A program made the position numbers and the translations under genes. This document shows, in pieces, positions 20,030 to 29,672 of a stretch of DNA of 64,000 nucleotides (positions are counted from its first letter, which is position 1; every line of letters starts with the position of its first letter). The notes under the pieces are model-generated. The model saw only the letters and a program-made list of their open reading frames with translations, made no database searches and was not told where the DNA came from. Origin of the DNA: Nitrososphaeraceae archaeon (lineage in GTDB: Archaea; Thermoproteota; Nitrososphaeria; Nitrososphaerales; Nitrososphaeraceae); the NCBI GenBank assembly GCA_031316115.1, contig JALDRC010000003.1:1-64000 (forward strand), in the 5' to 3' direction.

Positions 20030-20620
20030 TTGAATAATACATATAAAGTAATTATAAGCGTAGTTGTAATTGTTGGAATAGCATTTGGAATTTACACAAT
20101 TTCTCCTCTATTTATCAATACTGCAATAGATGAACCACTACCAATACAAAGTATAGATTTTGAAACATTTATGGGATTAAGTGAGGAGGATCGAATGAAA
20201 GTGGGAGAAAATATGACAGAAGAAGAAAAAGGCAATATAATGGAAACATTTGCAAGAAATAATATTACTGTTAAAGAAGAAATGGTGAGTGTAACTAATA
20301 AAAACAATACCATGACAGGAAATTTAATAGATGCTGGGGATGGTTTCCATATGGCATCAGGACAGGTAAAGATATTGCAAACCTCAGATGGTCCAGTATT
20401 AAGATTTGAAAATCTTGATGTAACCAATGGACCTGATCTCTATGTATATCTCGCTACTGATACAAATGCTGAAGATTATGTTAGTTTGGGCCGATTGAAA
20501 GGCAATCTAGGAAACCAGAATTATCCTATTCCAATTGATACAAATCTTGATAAATATAATACTGTGCTTATCTGGTGTCAGGCTTTTTCTACGTTATTTG
20601 GCAGTTCTCATCTTTCCTAG
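20030..20620 (+). CDS. Membrane-anchored DM13 domain protein
   Basis: 196 residues, TTG start. One N-terminal transmembrane segment (VIISVVVIVGIAFGIYTI), a helical acidic linker (LSEEDRMKVGENMTEEEKG), then a DM13 domain (about residues 95-196) with SGQVKILQT, LRFENLDVTNGPDLYVYL and the conserved VLIWCQAFSTLFG motif containing the single Cys. DM13 domains are proposed to take part in electron transfer or metal/redox reactions outside the membrane. Family length and motif order fit well. Confidence 0.82.
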   Translation: MNNTYKVIISVVVIVGIAFGIYTISPLFINTAIDEPLPIQSIDFETFMGLSEEDRMKVGENMTEEEKGNIMETFARNNITVKEEMVSVTNKNNTMTGNLIDAGDGFHMASGQVKILQTSDGPVLRFENLDVTNGPDLYVYLATDTNAEDYVSLGRLKGNLGNQNYPIPIDTNLDKYNTVLIWCQAFSTLFGSSHLS

Positions 20621-20899
20621 TGTTTTTTGTAACTTTATACAAGATTTTATAGTTCGAGAATGTAATTGCTTTTCAAATTCTGATAAAAAGCGTAATTTAA
20701 TCCCATTATCACCCGAACTAGTAGGAATCCCTGCGCATAAATCACTAAAGATAGACTCAATAAAATTATCAAATATCAAATTAGTTACTCTGACTCAGAG
20801 CACATCAAATTTTTATTAATTCATTTATTAATTCATAGATTATTAAAATTAACTGTTAGCCTATTCGAAAAAATACACACAACGATTTTTCTAACTCAA

Positions 20900-21253
20900 T
20901 TAATTCCTATTCAATTCTGAGTACATTCTTATTTCTAAAGGCTTTTCTAATATTGGATTTAACTTTTCTTCCAAATTGTGCATATGTGGTTGTTTAAAGT
21001 GCAAATCTATAGCATTCTGATCTCGCCATATTTCATCAAACATAAAACTATCGGGATTGTCTACAGACCTATGGGGAACATATGCTATATTTCCAGGTTC
21101 TGCAAGAGTAGGTTCGATCAATTCTTGTAAAATTTTCCACAATTCATCACCTTTTCCTTTTTTTGCCTCAAGAAAAGCAAGCAATTTTATCGAATTTTTA
21201 GGTCTATTTTGAAACCTTTCTATGTTTGTAGTCTCCATTACTCTATCAATCAA
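20900..21253 (-). CDS. ABM (antibiotic biosynthesis monooxygenase-like) domain protein
   Basis: 117 residues. KLLAFLEAKKGKGDELWKIL, then the EPGNIAYVPHRS and DSFMFDEIWRDQNAIDLH segments are the hallmarks of the dimeric alpha+beta barrel ABM/YgiN family. These act as small cytosolic monooxygenases on quinones or reactive metabolites. The internal His in HFKQPHM is at the usual active-site position. Alone between convergent and divergent neighbours. Confidence 0.85.
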   Translation of the reverse strand: MIDRVMETTNIERFQNRPKNSIKLLAFLEAKKGKGDELWKILQELIEPTLAEPGNIAYVPHRSVDNPDSFMFDEIWRDQNAIDLHFKQPHMHNLEEKLNPILEKPLEIRMYSELNRN

Positions 21254-21391
21254 TAGATATAATAAATAAATAACTCGATTTCTAGGATTTTCAAGTTAAA
21301 ATTGGATATTTAAATTACGGATTTTGGATATTTTAGATATTCCAAACGATTTAATATTTATCGATACATTTTATAATTTATAATCAATAAC

Positions 21392-22138
21392 ATGAAGTGC
21401 TTTATTTGTGGTGTTGACAATGATCTATCATTTACTTGTAATTTCTGTAAAGAAAGCTATTGCTCACTGCATAGACTTCCAATGAATCATGCATGTCCAT
21501 TCTTGAATAGCTATACTACAAAAAGAAAACAGATGAGTTCTAACCAACAACCTAATTATAATAATTCCATTTTGTTTAAATTATTTTATATCAAATCCTC
21601 CAGAGCGGAATTACTTCATTTAGGAATAGCTACTGTACTTGTCACGTTAGTTGGCTTATCTCTTACAAATTATAGACATGTATCTATAGAATTTATTTTA
21701 ATTTTCATTGGAGCGTTTTTAGTTCATGAACTTGCGCATAAGATATTAGCACAATTATACGGGAGCTGGGCAGAATTTAGGGCTGAAATTTCTGGACTAA
21801 TGATAACTGCAATCTCTGCTATACCTTTCATTCCTTTCAAGTTCATTGCTCCAGGTGCGGTAATTATAGGAGATTTAACACGTAGTAAATTCGGAAGAGT
21901 TGCATTGATAGGCCCTCTAACTAATCTAGTAATGGGTTTTTCATTTCTTTTCTTATCGTATTTATTCCCTTATCACAATTATTTTGCAGTTGGAGCTAGC
22001 TTTAATGCGTGGATATGTATTTTTAATTTACTCCCGTTTGGGGTACTTGACGGCCTAAAAATATTCAATTGGAACAAAATCGCCTGGATATTTACTATAA
22101 CCTGTGCGTCTGCGCTATTTGTAATTTCATATTTATAA
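21392..22138 (+). CDS. AN1 zinc finger fused to M50 (site-2-protease-like) membrane protease
   Basis: 248 residues. Residues 1-40 are an AN1-type zinc finger with ligands C3, C6, C16, C19, C24, H27, H33 and C35. After a polar linker come about six transmembrane helices. The third carries HELAH (H112, E113, H116), the zinc motif of intramembrane metalloproteases, and a later helix has NLLPFGVLDG with D220 as the third ligand. Substrates of this class are membrane-bound regulators or signal-peptide remnants. The AN1 finger probably recruits a substrate or partner. The ATG start is unambiguous. Confidence 0.85.
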   Translation: MKCFICGVDNDLSFTCNFCKESYCSLHRLPMNHACPFLNSYTTKRKQMSSNQQPNYNNSILFKLFYIKSSRAELLHLGIATVLVTLVGLSLTNYRHVSIEFILIFIGAFLVHELAHKILAQLYGSWAEFRAEISGLMITAISAIPFIPFKFIAPGAVIIGDLTRSKFGRVALIGPLTNLVMGFSFLFLSYLFPYHNYFAVGASFNAWICIFNLLPFGVLDGLKIFNWNKIAWIFTITCASALFVISYL

Positions 22139-22530
22139 TTTATTCGGAAATTTTTTGTGATATTAAATAAATCATTTTATTTAAAAATATATATCGTTTG
22201 TTATAAGTTTAATTAAAAATATCCAAAATTATCAATCACTTTTCCTAAACATTATCTTTATGCTATTCTGATCTTGTAACTGAAATTTTTTCCAACTCAA
22301 TATTTGAAGAGTATAATCTTTATTATTTCTGTACCATAGTGATAATAGGCTATTTTGATAGATTGTATCTTTATTTTAGGTTACATCTAGTATGCTGGAT
22401 ATAACAATATCAAATTTTCTATAAAACGATCTATCTGTTTTAATAACAGTTAGTAGATATCAATGAAAACCCTAATTACAACTTTTATTAAAAATCTATT
22501 TATTCTCTTAATTTTTATTAAGATTTACAT
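22139..22530. other. Intergenic region
   Basis: No frame or repeat recognised; a 390-bp AT-rich spacer between two + strand genes. Confidence 0.4.
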
Positions 22531-23652
22531 TTGCCCGCAAAATTAAAATCTTTAAGTGAATTTGGAAGAAAAAAAATTGGAGAGATACTAGAGGATGCTA
22601 TAGTTATAAATCCAAATGATAACATATCTAAAATCGCAAACCTACTTATAAAAAAAAGGAAATATGAAGGATATTATCTAGCAGATGACAAAAATAAAGT
22701 CATTGGGGTCAATTTGTCAGATATTCTATCTACACACGATCTCTTTTCACAAAAAATATCTAATATAGGAAAAAATGGAGTTTGGCTATCAAAAAATAGT
22801 ACAATCGCTGAAGCGAGTCGGATTATGAGTTATAATCGAGCAAGATCACTACCTGTTTTTGAAGACAAAAAAATAGTGGGACAAATAACTTCTGTAGGTA
22901 TCGTTAATGCACTTGGAAGATTGGATCTGAATATTCCATGTTCAAGAATCATGACTCCTTCTCCTATGACACTTGAAATTAATGATTCTCTTTCGTCAGC
23001 AAAAAATAAAATGATAAGACATAGAATAGATCATTTGCCAGTTTTAGACAAGCAGCTTTCAGGTATAATCACCTCTGCTAGTATAATTAAAACCATGTTA
23101 GGTTCGGAAAATCATGGAAGCAGATTATTAAGTTTTCCAATAAAGAGTATTGTGGAAAAAAATATGTTTACAATAAATGTCCAAGAGAATGTTACTTCTT
23201 GCATAAAATTATTAAATCAAACTAATTCAACTTATATTCTAGTTACACAAGGTGAGGAGCTACAGGGGATTATAACCCACAGAGATATTATGATGTTGTT
23301 AGGAGAGAAAATGGAAGAAGATATTCCTGCATACATCATCGGATTACCTGATGAACCATTTATAGCAGAGCTTGCAAAGTCGAAATTTAATTCTATAGTA
23401 AAACTTTTGAAAAAAGTGCTACCAGATATTGAAGAGGCTAGATGCCGAATAAAACTAAAAAGTATAAGAGGAAAGACTAAGAGATACGAGATCGATGTAA
23501 ATATTTTTACAACGCACAAACGATTCAGCTACTCTAACAGCGGGACTGATCTTACTATTATATTCGATCAAATGATAGAAGGAATGAAGAAAAAACTTTC
23601 TTCAAAAAAACAGAAACGTCAAAAATTGTCCAAACGATATAGTTCAGAATAA
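22531..23652 (+). CDS. Four-CBS-domain protein with a C-terminal ribosome-hibernation-like domain
   Basis: 373 residues, TTG start. Two Bateman modules: CBS motifs are seen at DAIVINPNDNISKIANLL, NGVWLSKNSTIAEASRIM, SRIMTPSPMTLEINDSL and KNMFTINVQENVTSCIKLL, each with a following I/V-x-G-x-I/V strand (IVGQITS, LSGIITS, LQGIITH). CBS pairs bind adenine nucleotides. The last 100 residues (IVKLLKKVLPDIEEARCRIK, YEIDVNIFTTHKRFSYSNSG) form an alpha/beta domain that may be HPF/S30AE-like, suggesting nucleotide-sensing control of ribosomes. That last assignment is tentative. Confidence 0.8.
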   Translation: MPAKLKSLSEFGRKKIGEILEDAIVINPNDNISKIANLLIKKRKYEGYYLADDKNKVIGVNLSDILSTHDLFSQKISNIGKNGVWLSKNSTIAEASRIMSYNRARSLPVFEDKKIVGQITSVGIVNALGRLDLNIPCSRIMTPSPMTLEINDSLSSAKNKMIRHRIDHLPVLDKQLSGIITSASIIKTMLGSENHGSRLLSFPIKSIVEKNMFTINVQENVTSCIKLLNQTNSTYILVTQGEELQGIITHRDIMMLLGEKMEEDIPAYIIGLPDEPFIAELAKSKFNSIVKLLKKVLPDIEEARCRIKLKSIRGKTKRYEIDVNIFTTHKRFSYSNSGTDLTIIFDQMIEGMKKKLSSKKQKRQKLSKRYSSE

Positions 23653-23813
23653 GCCCAGATATTTTTTCATTCTATCTAATTTTTAGTTAAAAAAAGGAAG
23701 AACTAATTAAATTAAATTAACTTTAGAATTGTTTTGTACTTTATGTTGTTTGACAGGGTACAGAAATATACTATAAATACACTAATTTGATATAAAATAT
23801 TTAATGAAAAGCG

Positions 23814-25143
23814 AAAGTACTGAAGGAATTCGATACATTTCTAAATATTCTGCTTATTACAATTTCCTAAACGCAAGTATAAACGAAACCACAAAAACAA
23901 CTTATACACTCACCTGAAACTATTCCTGCAATTCTCCCAACTATCCAATTATGACCAAATAACTCATAGAACTAGACAATAACAATACTTTCAACCTACT
24001 CAGAGATTTTATTATCTATAGCATAAGTACCAAAAAGAATAGTGTTTCTTACACTGCCATGATGTTAAAACCCATTAAATTATTTTATGAAGTTAACCAA
24101 AGACAATTTTTGTTCTGAACACAATTGCATCGATTCCATCGCAAAGTTACCAAAGCAGTAGACGATAGACTTTATACCGAGGAAGAACTTCATTTGTTGA
24201 AAGAGCTTTCCGATATTAGAGTTAGAACGATAATCCTGACTCTATTGAGTTCAGGAGTGAGAGTAGGCGCCTTAACGGATCTAAAACTTAGAGAATTGAC
24301 TTATTTAGAAGAACATAAGATCTATAAAATATCCGTATATTCTGAAGAGATTGCTTATCATTATATAACTTTTTGTACACCTGAATGTGCGATTACCATT
24401 AAACTATACCTCGACTATAGAGAAAAGAAAAGAGAAAACCTCCCCAAGCAAAGGCCATTCATAGCAACATCTTTTCATATCAAAAGATCAAAAGATTCTT
24501 TTGTAACTAGACAAGCAATACAAAAAATACTAGATAGAGAAAGATACAAAGCCGGTATATTCTCTCAAGAACGTGATGCTCAGATATGACAAGATAAGAA
24601 AGCAGTTCCCAGAGTCCATGTCTTCCGTAAAAGGTTCAATACAAGATGCATAGAAGCAGGCATGAACCACTACGTCAAAGAAACCTTAATGGGTCATAAA
24701 TCATCGTTAGGATTGGACATACATTATTACAGAACAACCGATCAAAAAATACTAACTGAATCTCCTAAAGTTGTATACGCATTAACAGTAAACAAGAATT
24801 CAGACTATCCAAGAAAGTTAAAGAGTTGAATGAAAAGAATGAGTACCAGAATTATGTCATAGACAAGAAACCAAAATCGTTAGAAGATTTGGTTTTACAA
24901 ATGTTTGATAAGTATGAAGAAATAGACAATCTAGAACGTCAAACGTTATTTAAGAAGATAAAGGAAGCAAATGGAAAAGGAGAACATTATGCAATCTATC
25001 CAGATGAAAATCCTAAACCCGAATCAGATTCTGAAAAACTAGAAAGGGAAATGAAAGAGGATATTCATAAAAATTGGTTTGTCTTGATAAAAGATCGTCC
25101 AGATCTACAACAGAAATATGATGTCAAATTTGTAGATAAATAG
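23814..25143 (+). pseudogene. Tyrosine recombinase/integrase, multiply disrupted
   Basis: N-terminal SAM-like part from ATG 23814 (SAYYNFLNASINETTKTTYT) shifts frame at about 23917. The core has TGA at 24116-24118 and 24587-24589, both where Trp would fit. Catalytic landmarks are present: LLSSGVRVGAL (Arg), HVFRKRFNT (H-x-x-R), LMGHKSS (His) and IHYYRTTD (Tyr). A further shift near 24800 links to the coiled-coil tail at 24826-25143 (KKVKELNEKNEYQNYVIDKK), which is normal in thaumarchaeal integrases and not a separate gene. No tRNA attachment site was found beside it. Confidence 0.82.
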
Positions 25144-25217
25144 GTAGTTGGTAACCAACTATTAGATCAAATAATTATTAAAAAATAAATCCGTTAAGTC
25201 ACTAAAAATTATTATTC

Positions 25218-25676
25218 ATGAATAGCAAGAAAGTCATTGAACCAGCGTTTAAACATTTCGCAATCGGAAATGTAGAAGTTAGAAACAAACAAATCAACAA
25301 TAAATTATCATCAACTGTACAGGTCACAGCAAACTTTGGAAGATACCCAATAAAATTCCATAAAGCAGCAACAGAGCAGCAGTCTGTCGGAACAACTGAA
25401 GAAAACGACAGTAATAAAATCAACAAAGCAAAAGCAGTTTATAATAAATGTGTACAGGTTTTAAACAAAATGGGTTTTCCAGAAGAACAATGATCTCAAT
25501 TATGCCAATTATTAACAGAAACAATGATTATTGCAGTAGAAGAGGAAGAAACAGAATCACCTAATAACAATAATAACAGTCCAGGTAATCAAGCCGGCAG
25601 CTCAACAGAAGGGAAAAGGCCTCCACCATCAGGACAGATACCAAGTACTTGCGCTAAGACTGCAGGACTTAAATAG
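25218..25676 (+). pseudogene. Element-encoded protein with one nonsense codon
   Basis: The frame reads MNSKKVIEPAFKHFAIGNVE, GRYPIKFHKAA, QVLNKMGFPEEQ, then TGA (25491-25493), and goes on in the same frame as SQLCQLLTETMIIAVEEEE with a Pro/Ser/Asn-rich tail to 25676. Without the TGA (probably a former TGG) it is about 152 residues. No family is recognised. Position after the integrase suggests a plasmid or viral gene. Confidence 0.5.
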
Positions 25677-26084
25677 CCAAGTTAGACGCAATAATTCAAA
25701 GACAGGAAGAAGAACTAAAACCATATAGAGAAAGACAGGCTAGAATTGCATCATTGGAAAAGCAAGTACACAGACTCGGACTAGAATCATATAAGGAATC
25801 AGATAGACGACGAATCTATGATACATTATCAAGCACTAAACTTTGCATCCAAAGGGTTTGGTGTAGACTACTTGAAAGAAATCTTTGAAAGTATTCCACC
25901 TAGAACAATTCAGACTGCTAGTGCTGTACAACAACCAAGAACCAAATCCAAAGTACGAGTAAGGACTGCTTCAACTGATGAATACAACACTACTAATAAT
26001 GGATTCAACAACAGGGCAACAAATGAAAGACTATCAAATTCCTATCTAGGCAACAATAATTTATATGATGATTATATGGCTTAA
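25673..26084 (+). pseudogene. Coiled-coil protein, frameshifted
   Basis: First frame: KLDAIIQRQEEELKPYRERQ followed by ASLEKQVHRLGLESY, a strong coiled coil. It shifts between 25805 and 25835 into the frame ALNFASKGFGVDYLKEIFES, then a basic Ser/Thr-rich tail (PRTKSKVRVRT) to 26084. The 5' end lacks a standard start. Unknown function; probably virus or plasmid derived, in series with the gene before it. Confidence 0.45.
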
Positions 26085-26135
26085 ATTCGTAATACTTCCG
26101 TTTTTCTAATTAACAGTATGTGATTAAATAAAATC

Positions 26136-26330
26136 ATGGCAACTGAACGAGTATTTTATGAAAGAAGATTGGACAAGATATTTGATATGTTAATACTTGG
26201 ATTGACAAATGAAGAGATAGCAAATCATTTCAAGATTACACCTAGAAGCGTACAAAACTATAAACCCAAACTAGAAGAACGTTATATGAAATATCAAGAA
26301 CAAAAAAATAACAACACTTGGGCTTTCTAA
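26136..26330 (+). CDS. Small LuxR-type helix-turn-helix protein
   Basis: 64 residues. LDKIFDMLILGLTNEEIANH and FKITPRSVQNYKPKLEERY form a compact HTH of the LuxR/GerE or resolvase kind (LTNEEIA...RSVQNY). ATG start. Probably the regulator of the integrated element. The following frame is open in the same register beyond its TAA. Confidence 0.65.
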   Translation: MATERVFYERRLDKIFDMLILGLTNEEIANHFKITPRSVQNYKPKLEERYMKYQEQKNNNTWAF

Positions 26331-26765
26331 TTTACCTTACTAAAAAATAGATTATTAACTTCGTATATAAATCTAGATAGAAAGATAGCAGATCCACATA
26401 CTTCAACAGCAGATGCTGGCAGGGCCGTAGATGTTGCCAGTCACCTAGCACTAACTATACACAATGCAGAAACAGAAGGAATCAAATCAATCAAAGAAAT
26501 GGCTAACATAGTTAATTCTGGAGTTGGATTGGGAGCAAGAGTAGGCAAAGAAGGTGGTAAAATAGTAGGCTATAGACACTCAAACACCATATGGCGACAG
26601 GGCGAGGGTGGAGAAGTAGAATCAATAGCTGTAGGAGATCCAATCCCAATTAGACACTATGACGAAGATGGACCAGTAACAATTTACTGGAATCAACTAA
26701 ATAACGAACAAAAACAGATACTAAACCCTGAACGATATAAAAATGAGCAAAATCGCAAATTTTAG
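26331..26765 (+). pseudogene. Open frame of unknown function, probably missing its start
   Basis: The same register as the HTH gene continues after its stop codon without another stop to 26765. It reads KIADPHTSTADAGRAVDVAS, HLALTIHNAETEG, GVGLGARVGKEGG, then VESIAVGDPIPIRHYDEDGP. The first ATG in frame (26499) is internal to what looks coding. The region before 26499 looks coding too, so the true 5' end was probably lost. No family recognised. Confidence 0.4.
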
Positions 26766-26812
26766 TTATTTAATCAAAATCAATATTATTCTAATTATAT
26801 TCTATAAAAATA

Positions 26813-26929
26813 CCATATAATAATCCATATAACAATTATTTTGTCTTAATAATATACAAATATACTATATCTAAATAGTAGATAAATATCATTGCTACCT
26901 CAGATATATTTTAAACCTATTTTATGTAC
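26813..26929 (+). promoter_or_regulatory. Conserved upstream block (copy 3)
   Basis: Third copy of the block found before 4019 and 4947, 22 kb away and inside the second element. ATAACAATTATTTTGTCTTA and ATATACAAATA are identical to copy 2, and TATATTTTAAA lies about 27 nt before the ATG at 26930. Confidence 0.6.
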
Positions 26930-28132
26930 ATGAATATATCACGAACTATACCAATATTCTTGATTGCTACCATATTGATGTTTGGAACTACCATTTCTAT
27001 GGGAATTCCAGCATCCTTTGCTGAACCACAATACAACTACGATAAAAATCAACCATACAACTCTTATGGAAAAGACTATGACAAAAAAAAATCTTCAGAG
27101 GTTAATCTTCAGAAAGTAAAATGTAACAACATCATAATCAATGGCGTTGATAGTGCTGCTGGTCAAGGGGCAGGAGAAGATATGCTTAATGGACTGGCTA
27201 ACGACAATTATGGCACAGGCCAACAAGACAGTCAATGGTTAGGTAACGAAGAAAATAAACGGAATGACATTAATGAGAATATAGTAAATTTCTGTAAAAA
27301 TAAGCATAACAAGGTAGTAGTAACAACAGAAGCAGGACCACAAACTAATCCTCCACCACAAACTGATTTTCCATGTCCACCAGGAACAGATTTTACTGTT
27401 ACAGATGGAGTGGGGATATGTGTAGGTCCTAATACGCCCTCTGCTGCAGAATGTCCGAATGGCTTTACATTGAACACGGATACCGGAGAATGTACACAGG
27501 ATCCAGTTAATTCATGTGAAGATGGGTATACATTTAACACTAATACCCAACAATGTGAACAAGCAGATCCAGCAACATGTCCGGATGGCTTTACATTGAA
27601 CACGGATACCGGAGAATGTACCATGGCTTCGGTGAACGCATGTCCTAATGTTCCAGGTTTAGGATCTACTACGTTTTCACCTCCAAATAATTGTACAAGA
27701 AATGCAAATAACGCTGCACAAGCAACTGCCTGTACGAATGCAGGTGGAACATTGGCACCAGGAACAACATTTCCAAGATTATGTACCATACCAGTACCAC
27801 CATGTCCTACTGGTTCAACATTGAATACATCTACAGGTCAATGTGAATTTACACCAGTCAATGCTTGTCCAGATGGAACAACATATGATCCTAGTACACA
27901 ACAGTGTATAACATCACAGGATCCCTCATGTCCTACTGGTTCAACATTGAATACATCTACAGGTCAATGTGAATTTACACCAGTCAATGCTTGTCCAGAT
28001 GGAACAACATATGATCCCAGTACACAACAGTGTATAACACCACTCCTACAGTGTCCACAAGGATTTAACCCCGTGCTAATACCTCAAACCAATATAATAG
28101 CCCAGTGCGACCAAATAATTCTAGGTCCTTGA
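26930..28132 (+). CDS. Secreted Cys-rich repeat protein, Nxx-GVD family
   Basis: 400 residues. The start at 26930 (MNISRT) is chosen over 26924 because the paralogues start there. Signal peptide ending SFA; family core KVKCNNIIINGVD, SQWLGNEE, NENIVNFCKNKHNK. From about residue 150 on there are short Cys-bounded modules such as CPTGSTLNTSTGQC and CPDGTTYDPSTQQC, seven or eight in all, two of them nearly identical at the DNA level (27800-27905 and 27930-28035). Such modules resemble EGF/laminin-like surface repeats. A cell-surface adhesion or binding role is inferred. Repeat number could vary by recombination. Confidence 0.75.
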   Translation: MNISRTIPIFLIATILMFGTTISMGIPASFAEPQYNYDKNQPYNSYGKDYDKKKSSEVNLQKVKCNNIIINGVDSAAGQGAGEDMLNGLANDNYGTGQQDSQWLGNEENKRNDINENIVNFCKNKHNKVVVTTEAGPQTNPPPQTDFPCPPGTDFTVTDGVGICVGPNTPSAAECPNGFTLNTDTGECTQDPVNSCEDGYTFNTNTQQCEQADPATCPDGFTLNTDTGECTMASVNACPNVPGLGSTTFSPPNNCTRNANNAAQATACTNAGGTLAPGTTFPRLCTIPVPPCPTGSTLNTSTGQCEFTPVNACPDGTTYDPSTQQCITSQDPSCPTGSTLNTSTGQCEFTPVNACPDGTTYDPSTQQCITPLLQCPQGFNPVLIPQTNIIAQCDQIILGP

Positions 28133-28370
28133 CCAATTGAAAGAATCGCTGACTAAAACAATTCCTCTTTTTTGAGGTCAATAAAAATATGATGTAATAA
28201 ACTAGATCTCTTGAATAATAAGAAATCTTATCTAGTTTCATAACATAAAAAAAACTACGATAGGTTAATTCCAATCTCTATATTTTTTTAATTGTCTAGC
28301 AACAAAATAGAAAATATAGCTCAATTAATTAAATCTGCAATACTCATAACACTGGCATATCCTCAAAAGC

Positions 28371-28678
28371 GAGACCAATAAAAATCTTAAAACATGAATT
28401 AGTAACTGTTACGTTATTAGATTCAAATGAACCCCATAGCCCATTCCATGGCGCAGATCTAAACTTCAGAATTCCAGGTTCAAGTCTAGCAGAACGAAAG
28501 ATTGCATCCTTAGGCGACCTTACCGCCGGTGGTGTGGTGTGGTGGTGGCGCTTCTGGCAACCTGACAGGAATTTTCGAAGGATCTCAGAACATAACACTG
28601 CAGTTGGCAAATGGAAAAGTATTAGCCAGTGCGGTCAAACCATTTATGCCAAAGGGATACAGTTCAATAGTTAGCTAA
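28371..28678 (+). pseudogene. Frameshifted remnant of a beta-rich protein
   Basis: Reads HELVTVTLLDSNEPHSPF, then FRIPGSSLAERKIASLGDL. It passes a GGT/GTG-rich stretch (28528-28556) and continues one frame over as GNLTGIFEGSQNITLQLANG, then PFMPKGYSSIVS to the stop at 28676. GC is locally high. The repeat-rich stretch is a likely slippage point. No start is visible. Possibly a virus structural or secreted protein; family unknown. Confidence 0.45.
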
Positions 28679-28696
28679 TCAGTTAATTAATTGCAA

Positions 28697-29005
28697 TCAA
28701 ACAATAGCCCATTTAATGACATCCTTCAAACCATGTTCAGTAAGAACATAATCAGTACAATCCACTTCTGGACCATTCTTAACCATTCCTTCATGCTCCA
28801 TTCCTTTCTGTTGAATAATTGAACATGTTAAAACTCTATCTTCATAACTGTCTTGATCCATGTATACTCCAGTCTCGTCCATGTACAATTTAGCATCTAC
28901 TTCAGTAGCTGCGATTGCTATCACGACCAAACCTATAACAGCCATAGCCAACAAGACTATAATGGCAACAATACGTAAAACCTTGGAATGCATGCCTCTA
29001 TTCAA
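28697..29005 (-). CDS. Small single-pass membrane protein
   Basis: 102 residues; the start may be the first or the second Met (MHSKVLR). One strong transmembrane helix (IVAIIVLLAMAVIGLVVIA) followed by an external domain with two Cys (VLTCSIIQQ, EVDCTDYVL) likely to be disulphide bonded. Unknown family, in the second integrated element. Confidence 0.55.
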   Translation of the reverse strand: MNRGMHSKVLRIVAIIVLLAMAVIGLVVIAIAATEVDAKLYMDETGVYMDQDSYEDRVLTCSIIQQKGMEHEGMVKNGPEVDCTDYVLTEHGLKDVIKWAIV

Positions 29006-29103
29006 TATATTACTACTATTTTAAGATACTAAGGTTATTCAACTCAATCAACTAACTAACGTGTTCTCAATGGTGTTCTGAATATTCACCAATAAAAATC
29101 AAG

Positions 29104-29321
29104 TTGACAACCAAGTTCTAACATGTTGATAGAACCTCAGATAAATTATAATGACATTCAAACATCTTGCGAGATAGGTTACCGACAATCTCGTAGCGAA
29201 TGAATAGGAATATCGCACACTAGCAACCAACCAACCAACGTACAAACATCACTCATATATCAGCCCAACCCGGATGCTTCATAGAGTAGTTTTGCCAGAA
29301 GTAGTTCTGGGTATGGGTTGA
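29104..29321 (+). ncRNA. Structured RNA-like element, copy 1
   Basis: Homologous to 29791-29994. Three foldable parts keep their pairing while bases change. Hairpin 1: GTTCTA/TAGAAC (29115-29135) around a loop with ATGTTGA. Hairpin 2: CGAGAT/ATCTCG (29170-29193). Terminal fold: TCAGCCCA pairs with TGGGTTGA (29260-29321), with an inner CCC/GGG and AGAGT/GTTCT. A non-coding RNA is the simplest reading; a DNA-level recombination or replication site is the alternative. Strand is assumed. Confidence 0.45.
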
Positions 29322-29426
29322 TATTACTACCTACTATTTTACTACTACTTCAATCAGAAATAGAATTAGATTAGCAGAAAAATGATGGTAACAATAAAAG
29401 TATATAACGTACTGTAAGATCTTTCT

Positions 29427-29672
29427 TTGAACTTGACAAACAATCAAAAAGAAGATTTGAGTAATCCAAAGATATTTGGAATGTTGATAGTAGTAGCAAT
29501 AGCGTCTATGTTGGTTATCGCAGCGGTTCCTTCTCAAAATGCTATGGCAACAAATATAATTACCGATATAGATGTCGATGAAGCAGCAGAAGCAGGAAAT
29601 GCAACAATGGTTGGACGTGATATGAATCAGACTACAAATCCAGAAATACCTGGAACTAATTCAACCTCTTAA
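29427..29672 (+). CDS. Small secreted or membrane-anchored peptide
   Basis: 81 residues, start codon TTG-type region before NLTNNQKEDL. One hydrophobic segment (IFGMLIVVAIASMLVIAAV) acts as signal or anchor, followed by AMA and an acidic Asn/Thr-rich tail. It lies exactly between the two structured repeats. Function unknown. Confidence 0.5.
   Translation: MNLTNNQKEDLSNPKIFGMLIVVAIASMLVIAAVPSQNAMATNIITDIDVDEAAEAGNATMVGRDMNQTTNPEIPGTNSTS

Noticed and set aside
24826..25143. Independent gene after the integrase
   Set aside because: Its coiled-coil start continues the integrase C-terminus one frame over, as in intact thaumarchaeal integrases.
952..25493. TGA used as a sense (Trp) codon
   Set aside because: Several in-frame TGAs (952, 2045, 24116, 24587, 25491) fall where Trp could fit, but all are in decayed mobile genes that also carry TAG, TAA or shifts, while intact genes such as 55961 end at TGA. 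G-to-A decay of TGG explains it.
27232..27789. Long antisense ORF inside the Cys-rich repeat gene
   Set aside because: It is a shadow produced by the repeated codon pattern of the sense gene, which has signal peptide and paralogues.
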